From the NCBI GenBank assembly GCA_900637135.1, contig LR134353.1, positions 3,596,001-3,660,000 of the forward strand: a DNA stretch of 64,000 bases, given 5' to 3'. The translations under genes were made by a program, and so were the position numbers. Below, one piece after another: positions 24,981 to 33,609 of this stretch (positions are counted from its first letter, which is position 1; the number at the start of each line of letters is the position of its first letter). Under the pieces are notes generated by a model, which was given only the letters and a program-made list of their open reading frames with translations, made no database searches and was not told the origin of the DNA. This stretch comes from Mycolicibacterium flavescens (GTDB lineage: Bacteria > Actinomycetota > Actinomycetes > Mycobacteriales > Mycobacteriaceae).

Positions 24981-27275
24981 ATGGCATCTCCGACCGCTCC
25001 CGCAGAGCGCACAGAGGAAACCGAGGGCGACGTCACCTATATCCGCACCGACAAGGATCTGCCGCCGGTCGCGATCATCGACCGGTCGCCGATCACGGTC
25101 CGGCACCGGATCATCTTCGGCGTCATCGCCCTGCTCGGCGCGGTCGCGTGGGCGGTGATCGCGTTCTTCCGCGGAGAAACCGTCAACGCCGTGTGGTTCG
25201 TCATCGCCGCGATCTGCACCTACGTGATCGGCTTCCGGTTGTACGCCCGGCTCATCGAGATGAAGATCGTGCGTCCGCGCGACGACCATGCAACACCCGC
25301 CGAGTTATTCGAGAACGGCACGGACTACATGCCCACCGACCGGCGGGTGTTGTTCGGACACCACTTCGCAGCGATCGCCGGCGCGGGCCCGCTCGTCGGA
25401 CCCGTCCTCGCCATGCAGATGGGCTACCTGCCGGGAACCATCTGGATCATCATCGGCGCGGTCGTCGCGGGCTGCGTGCAGGACTATCTCGTGTTGGCGA
25501 TCTCGACGCGTCGGCGGGGCCGCTCGCTGGGACAGATGGCCCGCGACGAACTCGGGACGATCGGCGGTGTGGCCGCCATCGTCGGCGTGCTCGTCATCAT
25601 GGTGATCCTGCTGGCGGTGCTGGCCCTGGTGGTGGTGGGTGCGCTCGCCGAGAGCCCGTGGGGCGTCTTCTCGATCGCCATGACGATCCCGATCGCGATC
25701 TTCATGGGCCTGTACCTGAGGTTCCTGCGGCCGGGCCGGGTGTCGGAGGTGTCGCTCATCGGCGTCGCGCTGCTGCTGCTCGCGGTCGCCTCCGGAGGGT
25801 GGGTCGCCGAAACCGCCTGGGGCACAGAATGGTTCACGCTGTCGAAGGTGAGCCTGTCGTGGGCCCTCATCATCTACGGATTCGCCGCGTCGGTGCTGCC
25901 GGTGTGGTTCCTGCTCGCACCGCGCGACTACCTGTCGACGTTCATGAAGGTCGGCACCATCGCACTGCTGGCAGTCGGCATCGTGCTCGCCCGCCCGGTC
26001 ATGGAGGCCCCGGCGATCTCGGCGTTCGCCGCTGAGGGCACCGGTCCGGTGTTCGCCGGATCGCTGTTCCCCTTCTTGTTCATCACGATCGCGTGCGGTG
26101 CGCTGTCGGGCTTTCATGCGCTGATCTCGTCGGGCACCACCCCCAAACTGCTCGAAAAAGAAGGTCAGATGCGCCTGATCGGCTACGGCGGCATGATCAC
26201 CGAGTCGTTCGTCGCGATCATGGCGTTGATCACCGCCGCCATCCTCAATCAGCATCTGTACTTCGCGATCAACGCGCCCGCGGCCTCGACCGGCTCGACC
26301 GCCGAGACCGCGGCGGCCTATGTCAACAGCCTGCCGATCGAGGGCCCGCCGGTCACCGCCGAGCAGATCACTCAAGCCGCCGAGAGTGTCGGCGAAGAGT
26401 CGATCGTGTCGAGGACCGGCGGTGCGCCCACACTGGCGTTCGGGATGTCGGAGGTGCTGAGCAAGGTCTTCGGCGGTGATGCGCTCAAGGCGTTCTGGTA
26501 CCACTTCGCGATCATGTTCGAGGCGCTGTTCATCCTCACCACCGTGGACGCGGGCACCCGGGTCGCGCGGTTCATGCTCTCCGACGGTCTGAGCAACCTC
26601 GGAGGTCCGCTGCGCAAGCTGAAGGACCCGAGTTGGCGTGTGGGAGCGTGGATCTGCAGCCTGGCCGTGGTGGCGGGTTGGGGCAGCATCCTGCTGATGG
26701 GCGTCACCGACCCGCTCGGTGGCATCAACACGTTGTTCCCGCTGTTCGGTATCGCCAACCAGTTGCTGGCCGCGATCGCCTTGACGGTCGTGACCGTGGT
26801 GGTGGTGAAGAAGGGCCTACTGAAATGGGCTTGGATACCGGCGATCCCGTTGCTATGGGATCTGATCGTGACGATGACGGCGTCGTGGCAGAAGATCTTC
26901 TCGGGCGATCCAAAGGTCGGCTACTGGACTCAGCACTTCCAGTACCGCAACGCGAAGGACGCCGGTGAGACGGCGTTCGGCGCGGCCAAAAACGCCGGCG
27001 AACTCGACGCGGTCATCCGCAACACGTTCATCCAGGGCACACTGTCGATCGTGTTCGCACTGCTGGTGCTGATCGTGTTCACCACCGGGGTGATCATGGT
27101 GATCCGGACGCTCCGCGGCGGCGCCCCGCCGACGACCGAGGACGAGCCGGTCCCCTCGCGGATCTTCGCGCCGTCGGGCCTGTTGATGACCAAACCGGAG
27201 AAGGAGGTGCAGAAACAGTGGGACGCATTACCGAAAGCGCACGCCAAATCGGTTCGTACTGGCGCACATTCGTAG
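24981..27275 (+). CDS. cstA: Carbon starvation protein CstA (peptide/pyruvate transporter)
   Basis: 764-residue membrane protein with about 16-18 hydrophobic segments. It carries the family hallmarks LFGHHFAAIAGAGPLVGPVL (near 115-134), GYLPGTIWIII, FHALISSGTTPKLLEKE and GYGGMITESFVAIM. CstA imports pyruvate and possibly peptides in starved cells. Position after ligB matches Rv3063. The last 58 bases overlap the small ybdD-type gene, an arrangement seen widely for cstA operons. The N-terminus has a short acidic tail, and the ATG at 24981 is used. Confidence 0.95.
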   Translation: MASPTAPAERTEETEGDVTYIRTDKDLPPVAIIDRSPITVRHRIIFGVIALLGAVAWAVIAFFRGETVNAVWFVIAAICTYVIGFRLYARLIEMKIVRPRDDHATPAELFENGTDYMPTDRRVLFGHHFAAIAGAGPLVGPVLAMQMGYLPGTIWIIIGAVVAGCVQDYLVLAISTRRRGRSLGQMARDELGTIGGVAAIVGVLVIMVILLAVLALVVVGALAESPWGVFSIAMTIPIAIFMGLYLRFLRPGRVSEVSLIGVALLLLAVASGGWVAETAWGTEWFTLSKVSLSWALIIYGFAASVLPVWFLLAPRDYLSTFMKVGTIALLAVGIVLARPVMEAPAISAFAAEGTGPVFAGSLFPFLFITIACGALSGFHALISSGTTPKLLEKEGQMRLIGYGGMITESFVAIMALITAAILNQHLYFAINAPAASTGSTAETAAAYVNSLPIEGPPVTAEQITQAAESVGEESIVSRTGGAPTLAFGMSEVLSKVFGGDALKAFWYHFAIMFEALFILTTVDAGTRVARFMLSDGLSNLGGPLRKLKDPSWRVGAWICSLAVVAGWGSILLMGVTDPLGGINTLFPLFGIANQLLAAIALTVVTVVVVKKGLLKWAWIPAIPLLWDLIVTMTASWQKIFSGDPKVGYWTQHFQYRNAKDAGETAFGAAKNAGELDAVIRNTFIQGTLSIVFALLVLIVFTTGVIMVIRTLRGGAPPTTEDEPVPSRIFAPSGLLMTKPEKEVQKQWDALPKAHAKSVRTGAHS

Positions 27276-27421
27276 GCGACCTGATGGGCGACACCCACTA
27301 CCGGCGCTACGTCGAGCACCGGTTGCGGACCCATCCGGGTGAGCCGGTGCTCTCCGAACGGGACTACTGGCGGATGCGGCACGCCGCGGCGGAGGCCAAT
27401 CCGGGCGCGCGCTGCTGTTAG
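27218..27421 (+). CDS. YbdD/YjiX-type small protein coupled to CstA
   Basis: 67 residues from the GTG at 27218 (MGRITESARQIGSYW), beginning inside the last codons of cstA. It has the family signature YRRYVEHRLRTHPGEPVLSE followed by RDYWRMRHAAAE and a Cys pair at the end. In other bacteria these proteins are required with CstA/BtsT for pyruvate uptake. The overlap of 58 bases and the shared strand imply translational coupling. Function inferred from family; confidence in the gene is high. Confidence 0.9.
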   Translation: MGRITESARQIGSYWRTFVGDLMGDTHYRRYVEHRLRTHPGEPVLSERDYWRMRHAAAEANPGARCC

Positions 27422-27442
27422 GTCGGGATTCGGCTGCACACG

Positions 27443-28024
27443 CTAGCCCGACGCGATGACCCCTTCGGAAATCCAGGGTGCCGCAGTCGTTTCGGCGCTA
27501 CGGAAGGCGCCGGGGACATCGTCGGTGACGGCCCATGTCGCGGCCAGCCGGCCCATACCTACCGCGTACGCACAATGCACGCCGAGCTCGACGAGTTCAT
27601 CCTCGGCGAAATGGCACCGAAGGTCGTCGTAGACGGCGTCGTCGATCGCGAGGTGATCGGTGGCGAACAGATCAGCGAACCGCAGCGCGCTTCGCTCGGC
27701 GTCCGACAGGTCGTCGGCTTCCTCCGGGCGTTCCAGGGAGCAGACCGCGTCCTCGGTGAGCCCTGCATCGACCGCGCTCTGGTAGCGCACCGACATGCAA
27801 CTGCGGCACTGGTTGTGGAACGCGATGCGCAGCCGCACGAGCTCCACGAGCCTCGGCGACAGGGTGCCGCTGGATTGCAGTGCCGCCCGAAGTGAGCCGA
27901 GCGCTCCCGCCACGTCGGGACGGTGGCCGAGTATCGAGGCCACGCCCAGGTTGATCCGATCGCCTTGGCCCAGATCGTCGGTCGGGATCGAAGTAAAGGC
28001 CGACGACGGCGCAACTCGGGACAT
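27443..28024 (-). CDS. Carboxymuconolactone decarboxylase/AhpD-like protein
   Basis: 193 residues from the ATG at 28022-28024 (MSRVAPSSAFTS). The AhpD/CMD core is visible: LSPRLVELVRLRIAFHNQC with CRSCM giving the CxxC redox motif (about residue 80), followed by a helical segment FATDHLAIDDAVYDDLRCHF. The partner His three residues after the first Cys is replaced: C-R-S-C. It may act as a peroxidase-type reductase. Convergent with ybdD (21 bases between, with a weak GTCGGG/CCCGAC repeat). A 34-residue longer form is possible but lacks context. Confidence 0.86.
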   Translation of the reverse strand: MSRVAPSSAFTSIPTDDLGQGDRINLGVASILGHRPDVAGALGSLRAALQSSGTLSPRLVELVRLRIAFHNQCRSCMSVRYQSAVDAGLTEDAVCSLERPEEADDLSDAERSALRFADLFATDHLAIDDAVYDDLRCHFAEDELVELGVHCAYAVGMGRLAATWAVTDDVPGAFRSAETTAAPWISEGVIASG

Positions 28025-28137
28025 GGCCACCTCACATCGCAGCGGTTCTGGCGTGGGTACACGATAACTCGCGCGGTCGGAACCGTCGGGTGAAAAGCTC
28101 GGGCGGCGACCGGCCGGTGGGGCCAAGCCGAGCCCGG

Positions 28138-29376
28138 CTAGACCGTCAGTGAGTAGCGGATCGGCAGGTGTTTGAGCCCGCCGACGAATGTCGTCGCCAC
28201 ATACTCGGGACGGCCCGCGGGCTCCACACCCTTCAGGCGGGGCAGCAGCTCGCTGAAGAAGCTGTTGACCTCCATGCGGGCCAACGCCGCCCCCAGGCAG
28301 AAGTGCACGCCGTACCCGAACGCGATGTGCTTGTTGGGGTCACGGGCGATGTCGAAGCGGAAGGGATCGTCGAACACGTCCTCGTCACGATTGCCCGAGA
28401 CATAGGACAGCAGAACCGATTCGCCCGCAGCGATCGGAACATCCCGCACCGTGGTGTCCTCGGCGGCCGTACGCATGAAGGCCTTCACCGGTGTGACCCA
28501 GCGGATCATCTCCTCGACCGCCGGCGGCATCAGGCCCAGATCGCTACACAGCTTGTGGCGTTGGTCGGGGTTCTCGATCAGGGCCAGCATCCCGCCGGAG
28601 ATGGTCGCGCTGGTGGTGTCGTGCCCCGCCGCGGCGATGATCGCGTAGTAGGAGATCGTGTCGATGTCCGACAGCGGTTCGCCGTCGATGGTCGCGTTGG
28701 CGATCGCCGAGGCCAGGTCGTCCGTCGGATTATCGCGGCGCGAAGCCGTCAACGCCGTGAAGTACTGGAACATCTCGACCAGCGCCGACATCTGGTCGGC
28801 CTGATCCGTGCCACGCTTGAACTCGTCGTCGTCACTGCCGAACAACTCCTGGGTGAGCTTGAGCATCAGCGGGAAGTCCGACTCCGGGATGCCCAGCAGC
28901 GACATGATGACGTAGAGCGGGAAGTTGACCGCGACCTGCTGGACGAAGTCGCACTTGTTGCCGATGTCCATCATCTTGTCGACGTACACCTTCGCGAGTT
29001 CGTCGACGCGGATCTTCAACGCGCGCATCGCCTTCGGCCGAAACCAGTCGGCTCCGATGGCGCGCACCACACGATGCTGCGGATCGTCCATGTGGATGAG
29101 GGTGCGCACCCCGATGGCCGCCTGCTGCTCGTCGCCCTCCTTGGTGACCAGCACCGGCCGCGGGTGATTGGTGAACAGGTTGTTGGCCCGCTCGATGTCC
29201 ATGATGTCGGCGTGCTTGGTGATCGCCCAGAACGGTTGGTAATTGGGCACCTCTACCCACGAGACGGGTGCGTTGGCACGCAGATGCGTCAACGACGCAT
29301 GCAGTTTGGCTTCATCGGTGTAGGCCTGCGGGGTGGCAAAGACCTTAGCCGCCTCGTCCATGATCCGTGTGCTCAC
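28138..29376 (-). CDS. Cytochrome P450 monooxygenase
   Basis: 412 residues from the GTG at 29374-29376. The heme loop FGYGVHFCLGAALARME (near residue 350) with its Cys, the I-helix AAAGHDTTSATISGG (near 245-259) and the K-helix EEMIRWVTPVK are complete, so the enzyme should be active. The preceding gene (an F420-type oxidoreductase) overlaps it by four bases, so both form a leftward operon from the promoter near 30440. A hydrophobic catabolic substrate is likely from the surrounding acyl-CoA, Baeyer-Villiger and Rieske genes, but the specific one is not known. Confidence 0.95.
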   Translation of the reverse strand: MSTRIMDEAAKVFATPQAYTDEAKLHASLTHLRANAPVSWVEVPNYQPFWAITKHADIMDIERANNLFTNHPRPVLVTKEGDEQQAAIGVRTLIHMDDPQHRVVRAIGADWFRPKAMRALKIRVDELAKVYVDKMMDIGNKCDFVQQVAVNFPLYVIMSLLGIPESDFPLMLKLTQELFGSDDDEFKRGTDQADQMSALVEMFQYFTALTASRRDNPTDDLASAIANATIDGEPLSDIDTISYYAIIAAAGHDTTSATISGGMLALIENPDQRHKLCSDLGLMPPAVEEMIRWVTPVKAFMRTAAEDTTVRDVPIAAGESVLLSYVSGNRDEDVFDDPFRFDIARDPNKHIAFGYGVHFCLGAALARMEVNSFFSELLPRLKGVEPAGRPEYVATTFVGGLKHLPIRYSLTV

Positions 29377-30425
29377 AACAACTCCTCTGCCGAACCGTCA
29401 TGTGCGCGTACTTCCTCCAGCACGGCAACTATCGTCGCTTCGTCTATCGAGCGCGGGAATCCGATCATCACCCGGTCGATCACGCCGTCGCACCGGTCTC
29501 TGATCTTGGCCCCCAGCTTGTCGATCGGGGCGACGACGGCGAACGTCTCGAGAATCTCGTCGTCGATCAGCGTGCCCATCGCGTCCCACTCGCCGGCGAG
29601 GCTGAGCCGGTGAAGCTCGTCGTGCAGATCGCCCCAACCGTGCAGCGCCAGCACTTTGCGGTAGGCCGGGGTGGACCCGTAGAAGGCGATCTGCTTGCGG
29701 GTGGCGACGGCGGCGCCAGTGACCTCGCGCTCGTCGGCACCGGTCACCACGAAGATGGGACACGACACCTGAAAGTCGCTGCGTGCTCTGCCCGATCGGG
29801 CCATGCCGCGCTCGAGCGCCGGGATGGTGACCTCTTCGAAGTAGCGTTTGGTCGTGAAGGCGTGGGCGAGAACGCCGTCGGCAACCTCACCGGCCATCTC
29901 GGTCATCGACTCGCCCACCGCGGCGATGAAGACCTTCGGGAACCCGTAGTCGTGCGGTTCGGGAGTGAACATCGGCGTCATCAGCTTGTGCGTGTAGAAG
30001 TCGCCTTCGAACTGCAGCCGCGTACCGTCGCGCCAACAGGTCCAGATTTCGCGCATCGCGTGGACGAATTCGCCCATGCGACGCACGGGTTGGCTCCACG
30101 GCATGCTGAACCGCTTCTCGATGTGCGGGCGGATCTGCGACCCCAGCCCAACGATGAGCCGGCCCCGCGAGTAGTCCTGCAGGTCCCAGCCGATGTTGGC
30201 CACGGTCATGGGGTTTCGCGCGAACGCCACTGCGATGCTGGTTCCGAGATCGAGGGTTTCGGTGTGCTCGGCGGCCAGCGTCAACGGGAGGAACGGGTCG
30301 TGGGCAACCTCGGCGGTCCAGCACCCGTCGTAACCGCGCCGCTGCAGCGTGCCCGCCGTTTCGGCCACGTTGGCGATCTGGCTGGAAATCGCCCCGTCGA
30401 CCTTCAGGCCAGCGCCGCTAAGCAT
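29373..30425 (-). CDS. LLM class F420-dependent oxidoreductase
   Basis: 350 residues from the ATG at 30423-30425 (MLSGAGLKVDG). Luciferase-like TIM-barrel features: DGCWTAEVAHDPFLPL, LDLGTSIAVAFARNPM, RGRLIVGLGSQIRPHIEKRF and GFPKVFIAAVGESMTEM. The family uses F420 to reduce or oxidise alcohols and ketones in mycobacteria. The frame remains open for another 24 codons upstream, but these lie in the divergent promoter, so the internal ATG is used. It overlaps the P450 start by four bases. Divergent from the carboxyltransferase gene at 30512. Confidence 0.92.
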   Translation of the reverse strand: MLSGAGLKVDGAISSQIANVAETAGTLQRRGYDGCWTAEVAHDPFLPLTLAAEHTETLDLGTSIAVAFARNPMTVANIGWDLQDYSRGRLIVGLGSQIRPHIEKRFSMPWSQPVRRMGEFVHAMREIWTCWRDGTRLQFEGDFYTHKLMTPMFTPEPHDYGFPKVFIAAVGESMTEMAGEVADGVLAHAFTTKRYFEEVTIPALERGMARSGRARSDFQVSCPIFVVTGADEREVTGAAVATRKQIAFYGSTPAYRKVLALHGWGDLHDELHRLSLAGEWDAMGTLIDDEILETFAVVAPIDKLGAKIRDRCDGVIDRVMIGFPRSIDEATIVAVLEEVRAHDGSAEELL

Positions 30426-30437
30426 GGTCGTAGACGC

Positions 30438-30457
30438 TACAGTAAGCAATTCAGTAT
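30438..30457. promoter_or_regulatory. Divergent promoter with TACAGTAA-type half-sites
   Basis: TACAGTAAGCAATTCAGTAT lies between the start of the oxidoreductase (30425) and the carboxyltransferase (30512). TACAGTA is identical to one half of the inverted repeat at 37434-37454, and TTCAGTAT is a degenerate second half-site in direct orientation, so the same regulator may bind here. Weaker than the 37.4 kb site. Confidence 0.45.
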
Positions 30458-30511
30458 GGTCAACGAGGTCATGCCGGTGCGACGATCGCCTATCCATGGA
30501 CAGGAGTTGTG

Positions 30512-32008
30512 ATGACCAAGGCCGAGGATTGGCATGCCACGCTCGACGAGCTGTCGCGGCGGCGCCAGACCGCGTACGACATGGGGGGCGCCGAGCGGGT
30601 CGCCAAGCACCGCGACAAGGGCAAGCTCGACGCCCGCGCGCGCATCGAGTATCTGCTCGACAAGGGCACGTTCCGCGAGTTCGGCACGCTGGTCGGCGGT
30701 GACATCGCCGCCGACGGCATCGTCGCCGGCTCCGGCTATCTCGACGGCAGGCCGGTGATGATCGGCGCCGAGGACTTCACGACGCTGGCGGGCAGCATCG
30801 GCCCGGGCGGAAACGCCAAACGGTACCGATTGGCGGAGTTGGCCGTGCGCGACAAGGTGCCGCTGGTGATGCTGCTGGAGGGTGCGGGATTCCGTCCCAG
30901 CGGCGAACACTACGGCCGCACCCCGACCGATCTTCTCGCCCAGGCTCAGTGTTCGGGCAAGGTGCCGATGGTCGCCGGCCTGCTCGGGCCGTCCGCCGGA
31001 CATGGCGCGCTGGTCGCTCCGGTCTGCGACTGGACGATCATGAGCCGCCAGGGCGCCATCTTCACCGCGGGCCCGCCCGTGGTGAAAGAGTCCACGGGCG
31101 AGGACATCTCGAAAGAGGATCTCGGCGGTCCCACGGTGGCCCTCGCCAGCGGTGTAATCCACAACCTGGCCGAGGACGACGAAGCGGTGCTCGACGACAT
31201 CCGCCGCTACCTGTCGTACTTCCCGGCCAGCGCGTGGTCCTACCCGGAGTCGCTTCCCGCCGACGAAGCGACCGCCCCGCGGACCACCCCGGAGTTGCTC
31301 GAACTGGTCCCCCGCGGCAATCGGCGCGTCTACGACATGCGGCGCGTCCTGGACGTCGTCTTCGACCGCCCCGACTGGTTCGAGGTCCAGCCGAAGTTCG
31401 GGCCCGCGATCATCTGCGCGCTGGCCCATCTCGGCGGCCACCCGGTCGCGGTGGTTGCCAACCAACCGCAGGTGATCGCCGGTTCCATCGACGCAGACGC
31501 CGCGGACAAGGCGGCGCACTTCATCACGGTCGCCGACTCGTTTCACCTGCCGATCGTGTTCCTGGCCGACAACCCGGGCATGCTGCCGGGCAGCCGGTCG
31601 GAGAAGTCGGGCGTGCTGCGCAGCGGTGCGCGGATGTTCGCCGCGCAGACCGCCGCGACGACGATCAAGCTGCACGTCACCCTGCGCAAGGCATACGGTT
31701 TCGGCTCGATGGTGATGTCGCTGTTGGGATTTGACAACCAGAGCGCGACGTTCGCATACCCGGGCGCGACGATGGGCGCGATGAGCGCGGCCGCCCTCAG
31801 CAAGGCGTCACACGCCGCCGAGGATGTCGAGGCGCGGCTTCGGCAGATGGAAGTCGAAGCGTCGTTCCGGTCGGCCGGCCACCTCGGCTTCGACGACCTG
31901 ATCCATCCCGAGGAGACCCGCAACGCGCTGCTGTGGGGGCTGCAGCGGGCGGTCTACAGCCGCCAGGCCGCAGCCGAACCGGTGGCCCGCACGGTCATCA
32001 CGCCCTGA
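30512..32008 (+). CDS. Acyl-CoA carboxylase carboxyltransferase (beta) subunit
   Basis: 498 residues from the ATG at 30512, spaced from an AGGAG at 30502-30506. Two carboxyltransferase half-domains are evident: the N-half with RARIEYLLDKGTFREFG and GLLGPSAGHGALVAP, and the C-half with FGPAIICALAHLGGHPVAVV, FLADNPGMLPGSRSEKSG and KAYGFGSMVM. It transfers carboxyl groups from a biotin carrier to acyl-CoA; no biotin carboxylase is in the window, so it must share one encoded elsewhere. Divergent from the LLM/P450 operon with a shared promoter region; carboxylation of an acyl-CoA intermediate in the same pathway is inferred. Confidence 0.92.
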   Translation: MTKAEDWHATLDELSRRRQTAYDMGGAERVAKHRDKGKLDARARIEYLLDKGTFREFGTLVGGDIAADGIVAGSGYLDGRPVMIGAEDFTTLAGSIGPGGNAKRYRLAELAVRDKVPLVMLLEGAGFRPSGEHYGRTPTDLLAQAQCSGKVPMVAGLLGPSAGHGALVAPVCDWTIMSRQGAIFTAGPPVVKESTGEDISKEDLGGPTVALASGVIHNLAEDDEAVLDDIRRYLSYFPASAWSYPESLPADEATAPRTTPELLELVPRGNRRVYDMRRVLDVVFDRPDWFEVQPKFGPAIICALAHLGGHPVAVVANQPQVIAGSIDADAADKAAHFITVADSFHLPIVFLADNPGMLPGSRSEKSGVLRSGARMFAAQTAATTIKLHVTLRKAYGFGSMVMSLLGFDNQSATFAYPGATMGAMSAAALSKASHAAEDVEARLRQMEVEASFRSAGHLGFDDLIHPEETRNALLWGLQRAVYSRQAAAEPVARTVITP

Positions 32009-32022
32009 CCTCGGGGGTTTGC

Positions 32023-32147
32023 GCGAGCGTGCGTGTTTGCACACGACACGCGGCAAATATCCAGCACTACACGCACTTTCGGGCGCGACGACCGTGCGCG
32101 TACTGCGCACTTTCCGCGGCGCGTCGTGTGCAAACACGCACGCTCGC
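32023..32147. terminator. Very long inverted repeat between convergent genes
   Basis: Left arm starts at 32023 with GCGAGCGTGCGTGTTTGCAC and continues ACGAC; its exact inverse ends at 32147 (25 paired bases; the next bases differ by an AC insertion on the left). The loop is about 73 bases and GC-rich. It lies after the carboxyltransferase stop and before the convergent LLM gene, suggesting a bidirectional terminator or a mycobacterial intergenic palindrome. Confidence 0.7.
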
Positions 32148-32198
32148 CGAGATGGGGGCTAGCTGACGCCGCTCGCCGAGATGGGGCCAGCTCACGCC
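32142..32198. repeat. Imperfect tandem 29/28-base duplication at a gene end
   Basis: GCTCGCCGAGATGGGG followed by GCTAGCTGACGCC at 32142-32170 is repeated as GCTCGCCGAGATGGGG followed by CCAGCTCACGCC at 32171-32198. The second copy contains the stop of the LLM gene at 32192. Probably a small slippage duplication that was copied into the terminator region. Confidence 0.5.
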
Positions 32199-33235
32199 GA
32201 TGCGCGGTAGGCGGCGACGATCGGCTCGAGTTCGTCGGGCGTCGCGCCGTGCATGATGAGCGCGTCGGCGCCGTAGTCGAACTCCTTGCGGATGCGCTCG
32301 ACGCACTGCTGGGCCGAGCCGGTGGCGGACGGCTCCAACCACTCGTCGGGTATCAACGTCGCGATGTGCTCGATCTGTTCGGCTGAGGCCTTGTGGTCGA
32401 TACCGCCGGGAATCGACTGTACGACCTTGTCGTCGCGGAAGCGCTGCAGCACAGCGGGATCCCAGCCGTTCGTCTTGACCAGCAGATCGCCGTAGCCCTG
32501 CAGATAGGTGGCCAGCCGGGCGACTGTCTTCTTCAGTCGCAGCTCCTCGGGCAGATGATCGCCGACCGTGGCAAAACATGACCACACCCGGACCGCCGAC
32601 GGATCGCGGCCCGCCTTTTCCGCGGCGTCCTTGACGGTCTTGACCGCGCGCTGCAGCGTCTCCGGAGTGAAGTAGGTGTGCAGGATGACGTCGTCGAATG
32701 CCCGACCCCCGAGCGCCAGTGTCTGCGGGCCGAACGCCACGACCGCCAGCCGGATGTCTTCGCGGAAGTCCGGATCCAGGAACAGAACCTGGTACTTGCC
32801 GATCGGTCCGTCGTGGTTGAAGATCACCTCGCCCTGCCACAGCCGACGCATGACGTTGGCGAAATCCTCCATCTGCGCGGTCGTGACCGACGGGATCCCG
32901 AACGCCGCGTACATCGCCGCGACCCCGCGCCCGATGCCCAGCGTGAAGCGCCCGCCCGAGAGCCGGTGCATCGTCGTCGCCCACGATCCGGTGATCAGCG
33001 GGTGCCTGGTGTTGTGATTCGTTGCCGCCGTGGCGATCTGCATGCGCGACGTGACCGCGCACGCCGCGCCGACGAGCGATGACGCCTCCTTGACGTTCCA
33101 TCGTTCGGAGATGAACGCGGTGCCGAACCCGAGCTCCTCACCGTGACGGGCCTCGTCCATCAGCGTTGCCGGGCCTTCACCACCGGCGCCGGCCAACAAG
33201 TAGTAGCCCAGTTCGTCGAGCACAGATTCGGTCAC
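32192..33235 (-). CDS. LLM class F420-dependent oxidoreductase
   Basis: 347 residues from the GTG at 33233-33235, which overlaps the SnoaL stop (GTGA). Luciferase-family features: LGFGTAFISERWNVKE near 40-55, HNTRHPLITGSWATTMHRLS, GGRFTLGIGRGVAAMYAAFG and FGPQTLALGGRAFDDVILHT. It lies last in the five-gene leftward operon that starts with the Baeyer-Villiger-type enzyme (37404). An F420-dependent alcohol or ketone redox step is probable. The 11 codons that could be added upstream are inside the SnoaL gene and are not used. Confidence 0.92.
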   Translation of the reverse strand: MTESVLDELGYYLLAGAGGEGPATLMDEARHGEELGFGTAFISERWNVKEASSLVGAACAVTSRMQIATAATNHNTRHPLITGSWATTMHRLSGGRFTLGIGRGVAAMYAAFGIPSVTTAQMEDFANVMRRLWQGEVIFNHDGPIGKYQVLFLDPDFREDIRLAVVAFGPQTLALGGRAFDDVILHTYFTPETLQRAVKTVKDAAEKAGRDPSAVRVWSCFATVGDHLPEELRLKKTVARLATYLQGYGDLLVKTNGWDPAVLQRFRDDKVVQSIPGGIDHKASAEQIEHIATLIPDEWLEPSATGSAQQCVERIRKEFDYGADALIMHGATPDELEPIVAAYRASA

Positions 33236-33609
33236 GTCCAGACTCCTTGCTTGTAGCCGCAGTTCCACACCTCGACGATCCTGCCGTCGACCACCCGGAA
33301 GACTTCCATACTGCCGATCGTGGTCTGCGTCCCGTCCTTCATCTTGATCGGGGACTGGTAGACGATCGCGACGTGCTCCCCGTCATCACCGGCCACCACC
33401 AGGTTGAGGTCGAACCGGATGCTCTCGGACACGTTCCACATGTCCACCACCCGAGCCACCGCCTGTTCATGGGTCAAGACATGCGCCGGCTCACCGACCT
33501 CGTGACGAATCACCGTCTCGCCCAACAGCTCGTCGGCCAGTCCAAAGTCCGCCTTGTTCCACGCCACCAGGTTGTACAGCTCCACCACCTCACGCGCGGA
33601 CCGGCTCAT
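33232..33609 (-). CDS. SnoaL-like/NTF2-fold protein
   Basis: 125 residues from the ATG at 33607-33609 (MSRSAREVVELYN). The cone-shaped NTF2 fold is indicated by VELYNLVAWNKADFGLADEL, VIRHEVGEPAHVLTHEQAV, VAIVYQSPIKMKDGT and VFRVVDGRIVEVWNCG near the end. Such proteins act as small epimerases, dehydratases or ring-opening enzymes. It is coupled on both sides: ATGA overlap with the phosphotransferase stop and GTGA with the LLM start. No catalytic residues can be assigned without an alignment. Its role in the catabolic operon is inferred from position. Confidence 0.86.
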   Translation of the reverse strand: MSRSAREVVELYNLVAWNKADFGLADELLGETVIRHEVGEPAHVLTHEQAVARVVDMWNVSESIRFDLNLVVAGDDGEHVAIVYQSPIKMKDGTQTTIGSMEVFRVVDGRIVEVWNCGYKQGVWT

